Origin: Desulfobacteraceae bacterium 4572_123
GTDB taxonomy: Bacteria > Desulfobacterota > Desulfobacteria > Desulfobacterales > 4572-123
Reading direction: 5' to 3'
Length of the DNA: 34,445 nt
Assembly (NCBI GenBank): GCA_002084545.1
Contig: NBLJ01000011.1
Span: 1-34,445, forward strand
Positions 26,201 to 32,297 of this stretch are shown piece after piece. The notes under the pieces were generated by a model. That model did no database searches, was not told the origin of the DNA, and saw only the letters and a list, made by a program, of their open reading frames with translations. The position numbers and the translations under genes are program-made. The stretch's first letter is position 1; each line of letters begins with the position of its first letter.

Positions 26201-26309
26201 ATAACCTGCGAATAATATTAATGGAAGCATCATGACCGTCAAAAAGAGATGTGGCGGTCACCACCCGGATATTATTCTTCGGTTTATATTTATTCACATC
26301 AGAGCCCAT
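23292..26309 (-). CDS. icmF: IcmF-type fused acyl-CoA mutase with a truncated cobalamin-binding domain
   Basis: IcmF fuses a B12-binding domain, a MeaB-like G-protein chaperone and an acyl-CoA mutase, and rearranges isobutyryl-CoA to n-butyryl-CoA or similar substrates. Here the G domain (about 111-330; Walker [13 protein letters not shown] at 115-126) and the mutase barrel (about 540-1005; [25 protein letters not shown], ending VGGRYRRNM) are complete. The N-terminal domain is not: it has [15 protein letters not shown] with the axial His26 and [13 protein letters not shown], then jumps at about residue 55 straight to the linker ([18 protein letters not shown]). About 85-90 residues of the B12 fold are absent, which matches a length of 1005 aa against roughly 1090. 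The ATG has AAAGGAG upstream, 48 nt after the TetR stop. Confidence 0.93.
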   Translation of the reverse strand: MGSDVNKYKPKNNIRVVTATSLFDGHDASINIIRRLLQDTGVEVIHLGHNRSGEEFSTVGNTGFEVDRLRPDNKYAVANMITAVELARAKDNDRLAGLQSSLKRKIKDRRVPVIGITGTGGAGKSSLTDELILRLLHDLKDANVAILCSDPSRRKTGGALLGDRIRMNAIMNPRVYMRSFATRQSNAEVTEALADAINVVKAAGYDLVIAETAGIGQGDSKITDMVDVAMYVMTSEFGAASQLEKIDMLDYADLIVVNKYEKRGGEDAVRDVRKQVQRNSSQWEKSVEEMPVFGTIASKFNDDGVTGLYHALLDAIAENTGVKFESNLQRVNVKTSSSKTIIIPPDRTRYLAEIAKTVRDYHHDTEKQASVVRRIWHLRESIAALQKGLSEDDSAIGIESLEKELAASENHLAVETVKLLEQWDQVRDIYARDELVYNVRDQEIKVPLYSESLSHQKIPKIALPKFTDPGENYRWMRRENLPGHFPFTGGVFPLKREDEEPTRMFAGEGDAFKTNQRFKLLSSNYEAKRLSTAFDSVTLYGYDPEVRPDIYGKIGNSGVSICTLDDVKVLYDGFDLCAPNTSVSMTINGPAPIMLAMFLNTAIDQQVDKYLAESGTKPTDAKYCEIRDIVLKSVRGTIQADILKEDQGQNTCIFSIEFALKMMGDIQQFFIDKDVRNFYSVSISGYHIAEAGANPITQLALTLSNGFTYVEYYLSRGMDIDRFAPNLSYFFSNGMDPEYTVIGRVARRIWSVAMRDKYGASPRSQMLKYHIQTSGRSLHSQDIQFNDIRTTLQALCAIYDDCNSLHTNAFDEAITTPSEESVRRALAIQLIINREWGLAKNENPLQGSFIVEELTDLVEEAVLTEFDRIAERGGVLGAMETGYQRGQIQDESIYYEVLKHTGKLPIVGVNTFRDPDAGGLNFDETMSCLELSRSTEEEKQSQLKRLAGFRRRNEKKAPEALEKLQKTVLSGENIFGELMDTVRCCSLGQITQALYDVGGRYRRNM

Positions 26310-26357
26310 ATCCTCTCCTTTGCCCTGCTTACACCAGGCTTTTATATGAATTATTTA

Positions 26358-27008
26358 TTATTCGGCATGCCGCCGATTGAGAATAAATTCGGTTTGAAGT
26401 TCTATGTAATCCTCAATACTGTAATGACGCGCCAGAAACCAGCGCCTGAAAGTCCACATATGCCCCATTACGGATATATTGTGAGCCACCATTTCCAGGG
26501 ATCGCTCAGTGAGCCAGGGCAGATCTCCATTGGCAATAAGGTGGGCCAGGGCATCCATGAAAATTCCAGTGATTCGCACTTCATTTTCCAGGACATGCTT
26601 ACGCCATTGAAGAGGAAGAGACTGGGTTTCCTGATAAATCAAAAGAATATGATCGCTCATGCGATGGCATACCAGAAAATATTCGCGAATAACTTCAGTC
26701 AACGCGCTTTTACCGCTTTTAGCCCTGTTTAATGCTTCGGTTACCGCACGCTCGACTTCAGCATGGATGGCATCACAGACCAGGTATAATACATCCTCCT
26801 TGGAGCCCACATATTCGTATAAAGATCCTATGGAAAACCCCGCTGCCAGGGCAATCTGCCGGGTAGTTGTCTTGTGAAACCCTTTTTCAACAAACAGCCC
26901 GACTGCCGCATCAACGATCTGCCGGCGTCTCTTTTCAACCAGATCAGGATTTTTGATGTGGGTAGGCACATCCTTTATTCCACCCTGCTTTGAATTCATG
27001 TTCATCAT
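26358..27008 (-). CDS. TetR-family regulator of the acyl-CoA operon
   Basis: A 216-aa TetR repressor. The N-terminal HTH is at about residues 25-72 (RRRQIVDAAVGLFVEKGFHK, TTTRQIALAAGFSIGSLYEY). The C-terminal ligand domain is all helical and resembles fatty-acid-responsive TetR proteins, with no precise ligand readable. The gene is first in the run TetR, icmF, thiolase, dehydrogenase, XRE-cupin and acyl-CoA dehydrogenase. A near-palindrome over the promoter (27067-27082) suggests that it represses itself and the operon, with an acyl-CoA as likely inducer. Two ATGs (27008, 27005) compete and no ribosome site is evident. Confidence 0.9.
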   Translation of the reverse strand: MMNMNSKQGGIKDVPTHIKNPDLVEKRRRQIVDAAVGLFVEKGFHKTTTRQIALAAGFSIGSLYEYVGSKEDVLYLVCDAIHAEVERAVTEALNRAKSGKSALTEVIREYFLVCHRMSDHILLIYQETQSLPLQWRKHVLENEVRITGIFMDALAHLIANGDLPWLTERSLEMVAHNISVMGHMWTFRRWFLARHYSIEDYIELQTEFILNRRHAE

Positions 27009-27047
27009 GTTGGAGCCGTAAAGTTAACCCTGATATGAATCGGAAGT

Positions 27048-27082
27048 ATTATAATGCTAAAATTATGAACGAGCGCTCAGTC
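27048..27082 (-). promoter_or_regulatory. Promoter with overlapping TetR operator candidate
   Basis: On the minus strand a perfect TATAAT (27053-27048) has its -35 position, 17 nt upstream, inside the imperfect palindrome GAACGAGC-GCTCAGTC (27067-27082; central GAGCGCTC perfect, 6 of 8 arm positions pair). Binding there would block RNA polymerase. It lies in the 79-nt gap before the TetR gene. Confidence 0.55.
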
Positions 27083-27087
27083 AGTAT

Positions 27088-27960
27088 TTATAACGCTGCG
27101 ATTGTCCGATTGTCAAGTTTTTTTAAAACAAACAATCGATAGGTTTTGAATTTTTGGAAGTTTTCTTCATTACGTCTTTGGGAATATTTGTAGTTCATTT
27201 TCCCCAATTTTTTTCTAAATGTATATTTTAATAATCTGTACAAAACTTTATACCTGCTCGAAAGAAACGCATCGAGAGTTTTGCTGAAAGGAATAGCCCG
27301 GTTAACTAAGATATCGTTCAGAAGCTTCAGATTAGGGCTTAAATTTTTCGTCACGTCTAAATCAGTATGAATTGTGTAGCCATTTCTTTTTACGGTTTCA
27401 TAAAACTTACCTATTGAATGCCCCCCTCCCATTGGGGATTTCCCTGTCACGCCGTCTCTTTTAAAAAAATCAAAGATGATAACTGTTCCGGTTTCAGATA
27501 AAATCAGATTAAATATATCAAAGGCCTTTTGCATATTAACGTATTGAAAACTCTCGCTAAAAAATACATTCCGATATTTTTCACTCAAATATGCAATTGG
27601 AAAATCCTCAAGATTACATTCATAAATCTCACCTCTGGTTTTATCTTTATACGGCTGGGTGTTTTTTCTGGCCTTTTGTGCCATCCAACTAGATGGGACG
27701 AGTCCGTCGACTCTATATCCCAACTTTAGAAGCTTCTTAGTTGTTATTCCAATCCCACAACCAATATCCAATATCTTGCATTTCTTATCGGCATTGATAG
27801 CTTCCTCAATATATTTAAATAAAAATAAAGTATGTTTATTCTGCGCCTCAAAAAAATTCTCGACTGATGGAATTTCCCCCTCTTCCCAGAATCCATAATG
27901 TAAATCTTGCACTTGAAAAAGCTGCTGTGCTGCGACTAATCCAAACTCTTTACTATCCAT
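27088..27960 (-). CDS. Class I SAM-dependent methyltransferase, AT-rich
   Basis: A 290-aa methyltransferase. Motif I is LDIGCGIGITTKKL (64-77), and the acidic residue of motif II falls near VDGLVPS. The N-terminus (QLFQVQDLHYGFWEEGEIPS) resembles small-molecule methyltransferases of the type 11/UbiE group rather than RNA enzymes. The C-terminal region is basic and aromatic (VLYRLLKYTFRKKLGKMNYK). Base composition is clearly richer in A and T than the genes on both sides, which suggests recent acquisition. It starts 27 nt after the stop of the upstream RNA methyltransferase gene, so the two may be co-transcribed. The substrate is not known. Confidence 0.85.
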   Translation of the reverse strand: MDSKEFGLVAAQQLFQVQDLHYGFWEEGEIPSVENFFEAQNKHTLFLFKYIEEAINADKKCKILDIGCGIGITTKKLLKLGYRVDGLVPSSWMAQKARKNTQPYKDKTRGEIYECNLEDFPIAYLSEKYRNVFFSESFQYVNMQKAFDIFNLILSETGTVIIFDFFKRDGVTGKSPMGGGHSIGKFYETVKRNGYTIHTDLDVTKNLSPNLKLLNDILVNRAIPFSKTLDAFLSSRYKVLYRLLKYTFRKKLGKMNYKYSQRRNEENFQKFKTYRLFVLKKLDNRTIAAL

Positions 27961-27987
27961 CGAACCCCCCCCATATCAATCTTCAAA

Positions 27988-29199
27988 TCAATGCAATTCA
28001 TACTTGACAAGACGACCGTCAAGTCCCCCGGCCCTGATGGGCTTTTTCCATGATGCTTTCAGGCCGACCTTTTTAATATATGCCCGGTCTCCAAAATAGA
28101 TATATGCGTTTGAACCAGAGCATTTCTGTTTTAGAAAATCCCCCAGATCCTTATAAAATGCGTCAAGATCCTCACCTGCCCCCATGCGAATGCCATAAGG
28201 CGGATTGGCGACAATAACGTGCTTTTCAAAGGCAGGCAGCGCCCGAAAATCAGATTTTTCAATTTTTACATTTTTTCCGTGATGCAGTCCCATGATGTTT
28301 GTCCTGGCCGCGGCAACTGAAATTTCAGATATATCACTTCCCGCAATCAATCCCCGCGGCAGGGGCCTGATATCCGTGTCAGCCTTTTTTTTCACCTGTT
28401 TCCAGATCCCGCCATCAAAATCAGGAAGGCACTCAAAACCGAATTTATTCCTGAATATGCCTGCCGGAATATGGCAGTAATGCATAAGGGCTTCACATAA
28501 AAGAGTCCCTGATCCGCTCATGGGATCGTATAAGGGGATCGAGCCGTCCCACTTTGCAAAACGAATAATGGCCGCCGCAATGGTTTCCTGCATGGGCGCC
28601 GAAACCGTCTCTATCCTGTAGCCCCTCCGGTGCAGTGCGCCGCCGGACGTATCAACACTTATCTCCGCCTTGTCATGCCGGACATGAAGATTCAGTAAAA
28701 CATCAGGATCCCGCACAGACACATTCGGCCGTCTGCCGGTCATCTCCCTGAAATAATCAACGACGGCATCTTTGAGGCGCAAAGATGCATACCTGGAATG
28801 AGAGATAGCGCTGTCGGAAACATTGGCGAACACTGCAAATGTGCTGCCTTGAGAAATAAAATCTTCCCATGTGATCTGCTTTGCACACCGGTACAAAACA
28901 TCGGTGTCAGGGCAGGCAAATGATTTTAAAGGCGCAAGGCACCTTGAAACAAGTCTTGTCAAATAATTGATCCGATACAATGTCGCCTTGTCCGCCCTGA
29001 AATAAATTCCGCGATATTCCAGGGCAATATCCTCTGCCCCAAGCTCGGCCAATTCTTGCGCACCGGCATGCTTTATCCCTTCGGCGATCTGGGCGAAATA
29101 ACGTGAATTCTGCCGGTATTGATAGGCTGACACAGGCCGACTGCCCTTTTTGCGCCTGATGACGCGATTTTTACTTTCCATAACTATTTCTGTTTTCAC
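27988..29199 (-). CDS. THUMP-domain RNA methyltransferase (RlmL N-terminal/YpsC-like)
   Basis: A 403-aa enzyme likely to methylate N2 of guanine in 23S rRNA. The THUMP region occupies about residues 35-170 (FAQIAEGIKHAGAQELAELG; ISHSRYASLRLKDAVVDYF). The Rossmann methyltransferase follows, with the SAM loop YDPMSGSGTLLCEAL, the acidic residue of motif II in AGSDISEISVAAARTN, and the N-methylase motif NPPYGIR. It lacks the second, RlmK-like half found in gammaproteobacterial RlmL, so it is the short form. A GTG at 29199 or an ATG at 29181 may be the start; neither has a clear ribosome site. Confidence 0.9.
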   Translation of the reverse strand: MKTEIVMESKNRVIRRKKGSRPVSAYQYRQNSRYFAQIAEGIKHAGAQELAELGAEDIALEYRGIYFRADKATLYRINYLTRLVSRCLAPLKSFACPDTDVLYRCAKQITWEDFISQGSTFAVFANVSDSAISHSRYASLRLKDAVVDYFREMTGRRPNVSVRDPDVLLNLHVRHDKAEISVDTSGGALHRRGYRIETVSAPMQETIAAAIIRFAKWDGSIPLYDPMSGSGTLLCEALMHYCHIPAGIFRNKFGFECLPDFDGGIWKQVKKKADTDIRPLPRGLIAGSDISEISVAAARTNIMGLHHGKNVKIEKSDFRALPAFEKHVIVANPPYGIRMGAGEDLDAFYKDLGDFLKQKCSGSNAYIYFGDRAYIKKVGLKASWKKPIRAGGLDGRLVKYELH

Positions 29200-29342
29200 C
29201 CAATTTCAAAAAATGTAAAATCGGGTTATTCCTCGTCTTTTTTTATAAATTTATTCTTCCTGCCAATGAGTTATACTTTGCCGAAAAGCTCAAGTCAAAC
29301 TCTTGATTTTCTTGACCCCTCCGTCCGATTGGAGTAGAAAAA

Positions 29343-29453
29343 ATGATCGTAACTACTCAAATAGTCAGGCTGAAGCTGGTCAGACTGGAAATTGAAGGTG
29401 TTCTTCCTGAGAAAATCAAGCAGAAAGAAAAAGATTGGTGGAAATATGAATGA
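29343..29453 (+). CDS. Possible 36-aa small ORF upstream of rarD
   Basis: ATG at 29343 with GGAG seven nt upstream opens a 36-codon frame (MIVTTQIVRLKLVRLEIEG then a charged end, KIKQKEKDWWKYE). Its TGA overlaps the rarD ATG by 8 nt. The ribosome site and overlap suggest a coupled leader peptide, but length alone gives weak support. Confidence 0.3.
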   Translation: MIVTTQIVRLKLVRLEIEGVLPEKIKQKEKDWWKYE

Positions 29454-29886
29454 AATTTCATCGGCAAACCCCGGTTCTGAAAAGCTGAAAGGGATACTTT
29501 GCGGGGTTTCGGCATTTTTGATCTGGGGGTTAAGCCCGCTTTACTGGAAACTTCTATCCGCAGTTCCGGCTTTAGAAATAATCAACCACCGGATAATATG
29601 GTCTTTTCTATTCCTGATCCCCCTGCTGGTGACTAAACGCCGCTGGGGAGAAGTCTCCGCCGCCCTTTTGAATCCGCGCACCATGCCGGTTCTGCTTTTA
29701 AGCTCCATTATAGTAGCATTCAACTGGCTGCTTTATATCTGGGCCGTAAATAACGGCAGGGTCCTGCAGACAAGGAATAATGAATTCTGCCTATTGGTGG
29801 GCACGGCCCACCCTACGATTCACCACGGATTTAATCTGTTCCGGTTTAAAAAACATTTTCTCACAGTCCGAGCAGGCCCTTTCTGA
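29446..29886 (+). pseudogene. rarD: Truncated rarD (EamA-family transporter) remnant
   Basis: RarD proteins are inner-membrane transporters of the drug/metabolite superfamily, about 300 aa with ten membrane segments. This frame matches only the N-terminal third: LKGILCGVSAFLIWGLSPLY, EIINHRIIWSFLFLIPLLVT and NWLLYIWAVNNGRVLQ. Similarity ends after codon 108 (about 29769). The frame then reads through 117 nt of unrelated sequence, including the GGTGGGC hairpin repeat (29796-29812), and ends inside the 3' end of the convergent gene. No remaining rarD sequence is seen in another frame. The start has GGTGG upstream. A product would have about three or four membrane segments and is unlikely to work. 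Confidence 0.85.
29796..29812. repeat. GGTGGGC hairpin repeat, copy 2
   Basis: GGTGGGC-ACG-GCCCACC, followed by CTACGATT as in the copy at 5559-5575. It lies 27 nt past the point where rarD similarity stops, so it marks the deletion junction. Confidence 0.7.
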
Positions 29887-30442
29887 TGTTCTTTTTGGCT
29901 TTCTTGCCGAAGTTGTAGCGATAATACATCTGTGCGAATTCTTTTCCGGGAATCGTCCCCCGCAACTCGCCCTGGTATTCAAGGGTCAACCCCTTACCGG
30001 GGATATACGTGGAAGCCGATGTAAGTCCGGGCGCCATGTCTTTGTCCAGCCAGGAGGCATATTTTTCGATATCGGCTTTATGGATTCGGACCATATCCGG
30101 AGGATTGCATTTTTCGATCACGTCGATGAACCCTTCCTTAAGTTTTTTTGCGGTGGCCTTAGTCGTCAGATAATGGGTCAGAAGATACTTGACCTGCTCG
30201 GACTCGATGGCTTCTTTGGCATCATGGGTGGGGTTTTCCAGGTAAAGCCCGGAAACAAAGACTTTGACAATGCCAAACGCTTTTCTGTAGGCCACACCAT
30301 TCAGTTTAAGCGTCTTGCCGGCAATCACTTTTTCTCCGGGAAAGGTAACACCCAGAATTTCCATATCGCCGGCAGATCCGATACCGCTGAAACAGATACT
30401 TACCAAAACAATCATCATGCCGGCCAGTATTTTTTTTAGCAT
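29861..30442 (-). CDS. Exported chalcone-isomerase-like protein
   Basis: A 193-aa protein with a signal peptide (MLKKILAGMMIVLVSICFSG, cleavage after GSA), so probably periplasmic. The mature part fits the bacterial chalcone-isomerase-like fold (Chalcone_3): LNGVAYRKAFGIVKVFVSGL, the YLLTHYLTTKATAKKLKEGF helix region, and PGKGLTLEYQGELRGTIPGK near the end. Bacterial members are not known to isomerise chalcones; fatty-acid binding is suspected for the fold. AAAGGAG precedes the ATG. It starts 15 nt after the stop of the DUF2147 gene, giving a two-gene operon of exported proteins. Confidence 0.85.
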   Translation of the reverse strand: MLKKILAGMMIVLVSICFSGIGSAGDMEILGVTFPGEKVIAGKTLKLNGVAYRKAFGIVKVFVSGLYLENPTHDAKEAIESEQVKYLLTHYLTTKATAKKLKEGFIDVIEKCNPPDMVRIHKADIEKYASWLDKDMAPGLTSASTYIPGKGLTLEYQGELRGTIPGKEFAQMYYRYNFGKKAKKNIRKGLLGL

Positions 30443-30457
30443 AAGAAACTCCTTTTT

Positions 30458-30895
30458 TTATGATTTTTTATTCCACACCTGGGTCCTACCGATAAGAGAA
30501 ATCCCGATAAATCCCCTCACCTTTAATTTATCGCCGTTAAGTGTCATCTTGCAGGAATAGGTCTTACCGTTGTCGGGATCATAAATAGTCCCCCCAGCCC
30601 ATCTGTTTTTCTTTTTAAATTTAAAATTGCTGACAAGGTTCAATCCGATTATTTTATTTGTGCGCTTTGATTCATCCGGATTATTGTCATCCAGCTTTTC
30701 GTTGCCGTCATCATCCAGAGGTTCTTTGAGCCATACAATTTTGCCGCAGTACAGATCACCGCATTTATAAATCTCGACCAGTGCCTTTGAATCCTTTGTA
30801 TACCATCCGCCAAGAATTGCATCGGCATCCTGAGCACAGACATTACCAGCCATAAACAGCGTCATACAAGCAACCAGCATAAGCAATTTTTTCAT
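30458..30895 (-). CDS. Exported DUF2147-family protein
   Basis: A 145-aa protein with a signal peptide (MKKLLMLVACMTLFMAGNVCA, cleavage before QDA; the Cys lies just before the site and a lipobox is not convincing). The mature part follows the DUF2147 pattern closely: GGWYTKDSKALVEIYKCGD, LYCGKIVWLKEP, NPDESKRTNKIIGLNLVSNF, the WAGGTIYDPDNGKTYSCKM block and LKVRGFIGISLIGRTQVW. Two Cys in CGDLYCGKI could form a disulphide. The family has no known function; its members are periplasmic beta-rich proteins. AAGGAG lies nine nt before the ATG. First gene of a pair with the chalcone-isomerase-like gene. Confidence 0.9.
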   Translation of the reverse strand: MKKLLMLVACMTLFMAGNVCAQDADAILGGWYTKDSKALVEIYKCGDLYCGKIVWLKEPLDDDGNEKLDDNNPDESKRTNKIIGLNLVSNFKFKKKNRWAGGTIYDPDNGKTYSCKMTLNGDKLKVRGFIGISLIGRTQVWNKKS

Positions 30896-31046
30896 TTAGA
30901 CACTCCTTTTATCTCGGGTTTTTTGACAAATTCTTCAACTGGTACAGCTATACTATTGCGGCACCTCTTTTTCAAGTAAATATTATTTATTTTATTATTT
31001 ATGCCAACTATTTATTTATGCCATAAAAATAAATAACGATTGAAAA

Positions 31047-31988
31047 TTATTTGTCCGATAATTTAGAAATGATGAGGGTGCCGATGATTTCAGTTATTTT
31101 TTCGACACCATTTTGCTCCAGAAAGGATTCAATACCGTCGAGTATATCCATGGTAGCTTTGGGATTTACAAAGTTGGCGGTACCTACCTGAACTGCAGTC
31201 GCCCCGGCAATCAAAAACTCCAGGGCATCTGTCGCCGACATAATGCCGCCGACGCCGATCACGGGGATTTTAACGGTTCGGGCAACCTGCCAGACCATAC
31301 GCAGGGCCACCGGTTTAATTGCAGGGCCCGAAAGCCCGCCGGTAACATTGGCAAGCCTGGGCCTGCGGGATTCAATATCCACTGCCATGCCGGTAATGGT
31401 ATTGATCAGGGAGACTGAATCTGCTCCTGCCGCCTCAACGGATCGTGCGATTTCCGTAATATCGGTTACATTGGGCGTCAGCTTGACCATCACCGGTTTG
31501 GTAGTCTGCTCCCGCACAGCTTTCACCACTGCATGGGCCGCAACAGGATCGACCCCGAATGCAACCCCCCCGGCCTTGACATTGGGGCATGAAATATTTA
31601 CTTCCATCCCGGCAATGCCCGGTATATTTTCCATGCGGGCCGCGAGTTGAGCGTACTGATCGATACTGGTACCGTATATATTAACAAGGGTCGGTGCCGA
31701 CAATTTCTCGAGAAAAGGCAGTTTATCATTGACAAAGGCATCTATACCGACATTTTCAAGGCCGATGGCGTTGAGCATCCCGCACCTGGTCTCAACGATC
31801 CTGGGCGGTGGATTTCCTTTTGAGGGTTCCAGGGAAAGCCCCTTGACAATGACTGCGCCCAGACGATCCAGATCGACCAGGTTTTCAAACTCCCGCGCAT
31901 ATCCAAATGTTCCCGAAGCCGTCATTACAGGATTCTTGATTTTTATTCCGCCGATATCCACGCTCAGGTCAGGTCTGTATTTTCCCAT
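31047..31988 (-). CDS. pyrD: Dihydroorotate dehydrogenase, class 1B
   Basis: Catalyses the fourth step of pyrimidine synthesis, dihydroorotate to orotate, using FMN. At 313 aa it has the class 1 cytosolic length. NPVMTASGTFGYAREF is the N-terminal FMN region; Cys134 in NISCPNVKAGG is the catalytic base of class 1 enzymes; TPNVTDITEIARSVEAAGAD and IPVIGVGGIMSATDALEFLI are the C-terminal FMN-phosphate motifs. Class 1B enzymes normally need PyrK, an iron-sulphur flavoprotein, which is not in this window. A small frame overlaps its start (31964-32131). It diverges from the KS-CLF synthase gene. Confidence 0.95.
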   Translation of the reverse strand: MGKYRPDLSVDIGGIKIKNPVMTASGTFGYAREFENLVDLDRLGAVIVKGLSLEPSKGNPPPRIVETRCGMLNAIGLENVGIDAFVNDKLPFLEKLSAPTLVNIYGTSIDQYAQLAARMENIPGIAGMEVNISCPNVKAGGVAFGVDPVAAHAVVKAVREQTTKPVMVKLTPNVTDITEIARSVEAAGADSVSLINTITGMAVDIESRRPRLANVTGGLSGPAIKPVALRMVWQVARTVKIPVIGVGGIMSATDALEFLIAGATAVQVGTANFVNPKATMDILDGIESFLEQNGVEKITEIIGTLIISKLSDK

Positions 31989-32131
31989 GATGCTCTTTCA
32001 TTGAATTCCGGCCAAGTACCCCAAACCGCCTGAATCTTCTTCTTTCTTCTGTTTTCTGTCGATGATTCATAATCTGCCTCCATTTTTAATTTTTCTACTT
32101 CATTAAAGGCATTTTCCAGAGTACATGCCAT
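31964..32131 (-). CDS. Possible 55-aa small ORF overlapping the pyrD start
   Basis: An ATG at 32131 opens 55 codons (MACTLENAFNEVEKLKMEAD, then a basic stretch RRKKK and an aromatic end, VWGTWPEFNERASWE) ending 25 nt inside pyrD. There is no clear ribosome site. A second frame from an ATG at 32070, with GGAGG upstream (MNHRQKTEERRRFRRFGVLG), also overlaps pyrD and ends after 33 codons. At most one is translated; coupling to pyrD is plausible. Confidence 0.3.
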   Translation of the reverse strand: MACTLENAFNEVEKLKMEADYESSTENRRKKKIQAVWGTWPEFNERASWENTDLT

Positions 32132-32297
32132 AATACAGAAATTTTAAAACCCATGTCAAATAAATCCGGTTTTAAATTCAATATACGAATGGGCTGGCAG
32201 CTTTTACCCTCCTTATAGTTTTCTTTTCCGGTTGAGCATCGACTCGCACCATGGTATACAGCATGCAAAATTCACAGTGGATTAAAAGTTCAAACTA
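31989..32297. other. Divergent pyrD / KS-CLF intergenic region
   Basis: About 309 nt between divergent genes, so it must hold promoters in both directions. Apart from the two overlapping small frames on the minus strand at its left end, no coding is supported. The middle is AT-rich; no clean -35/-10 pair or palindrome could be fixed. Confidence 0.5.

Noticed and set aside
29780-30439. 219-aa plus-strand frame over the chalcone-isomerase-like gene
   Set aside because: The minus-strand gene has a signal peptide, family motifs and a strong ribosome site; the plus frame has none.
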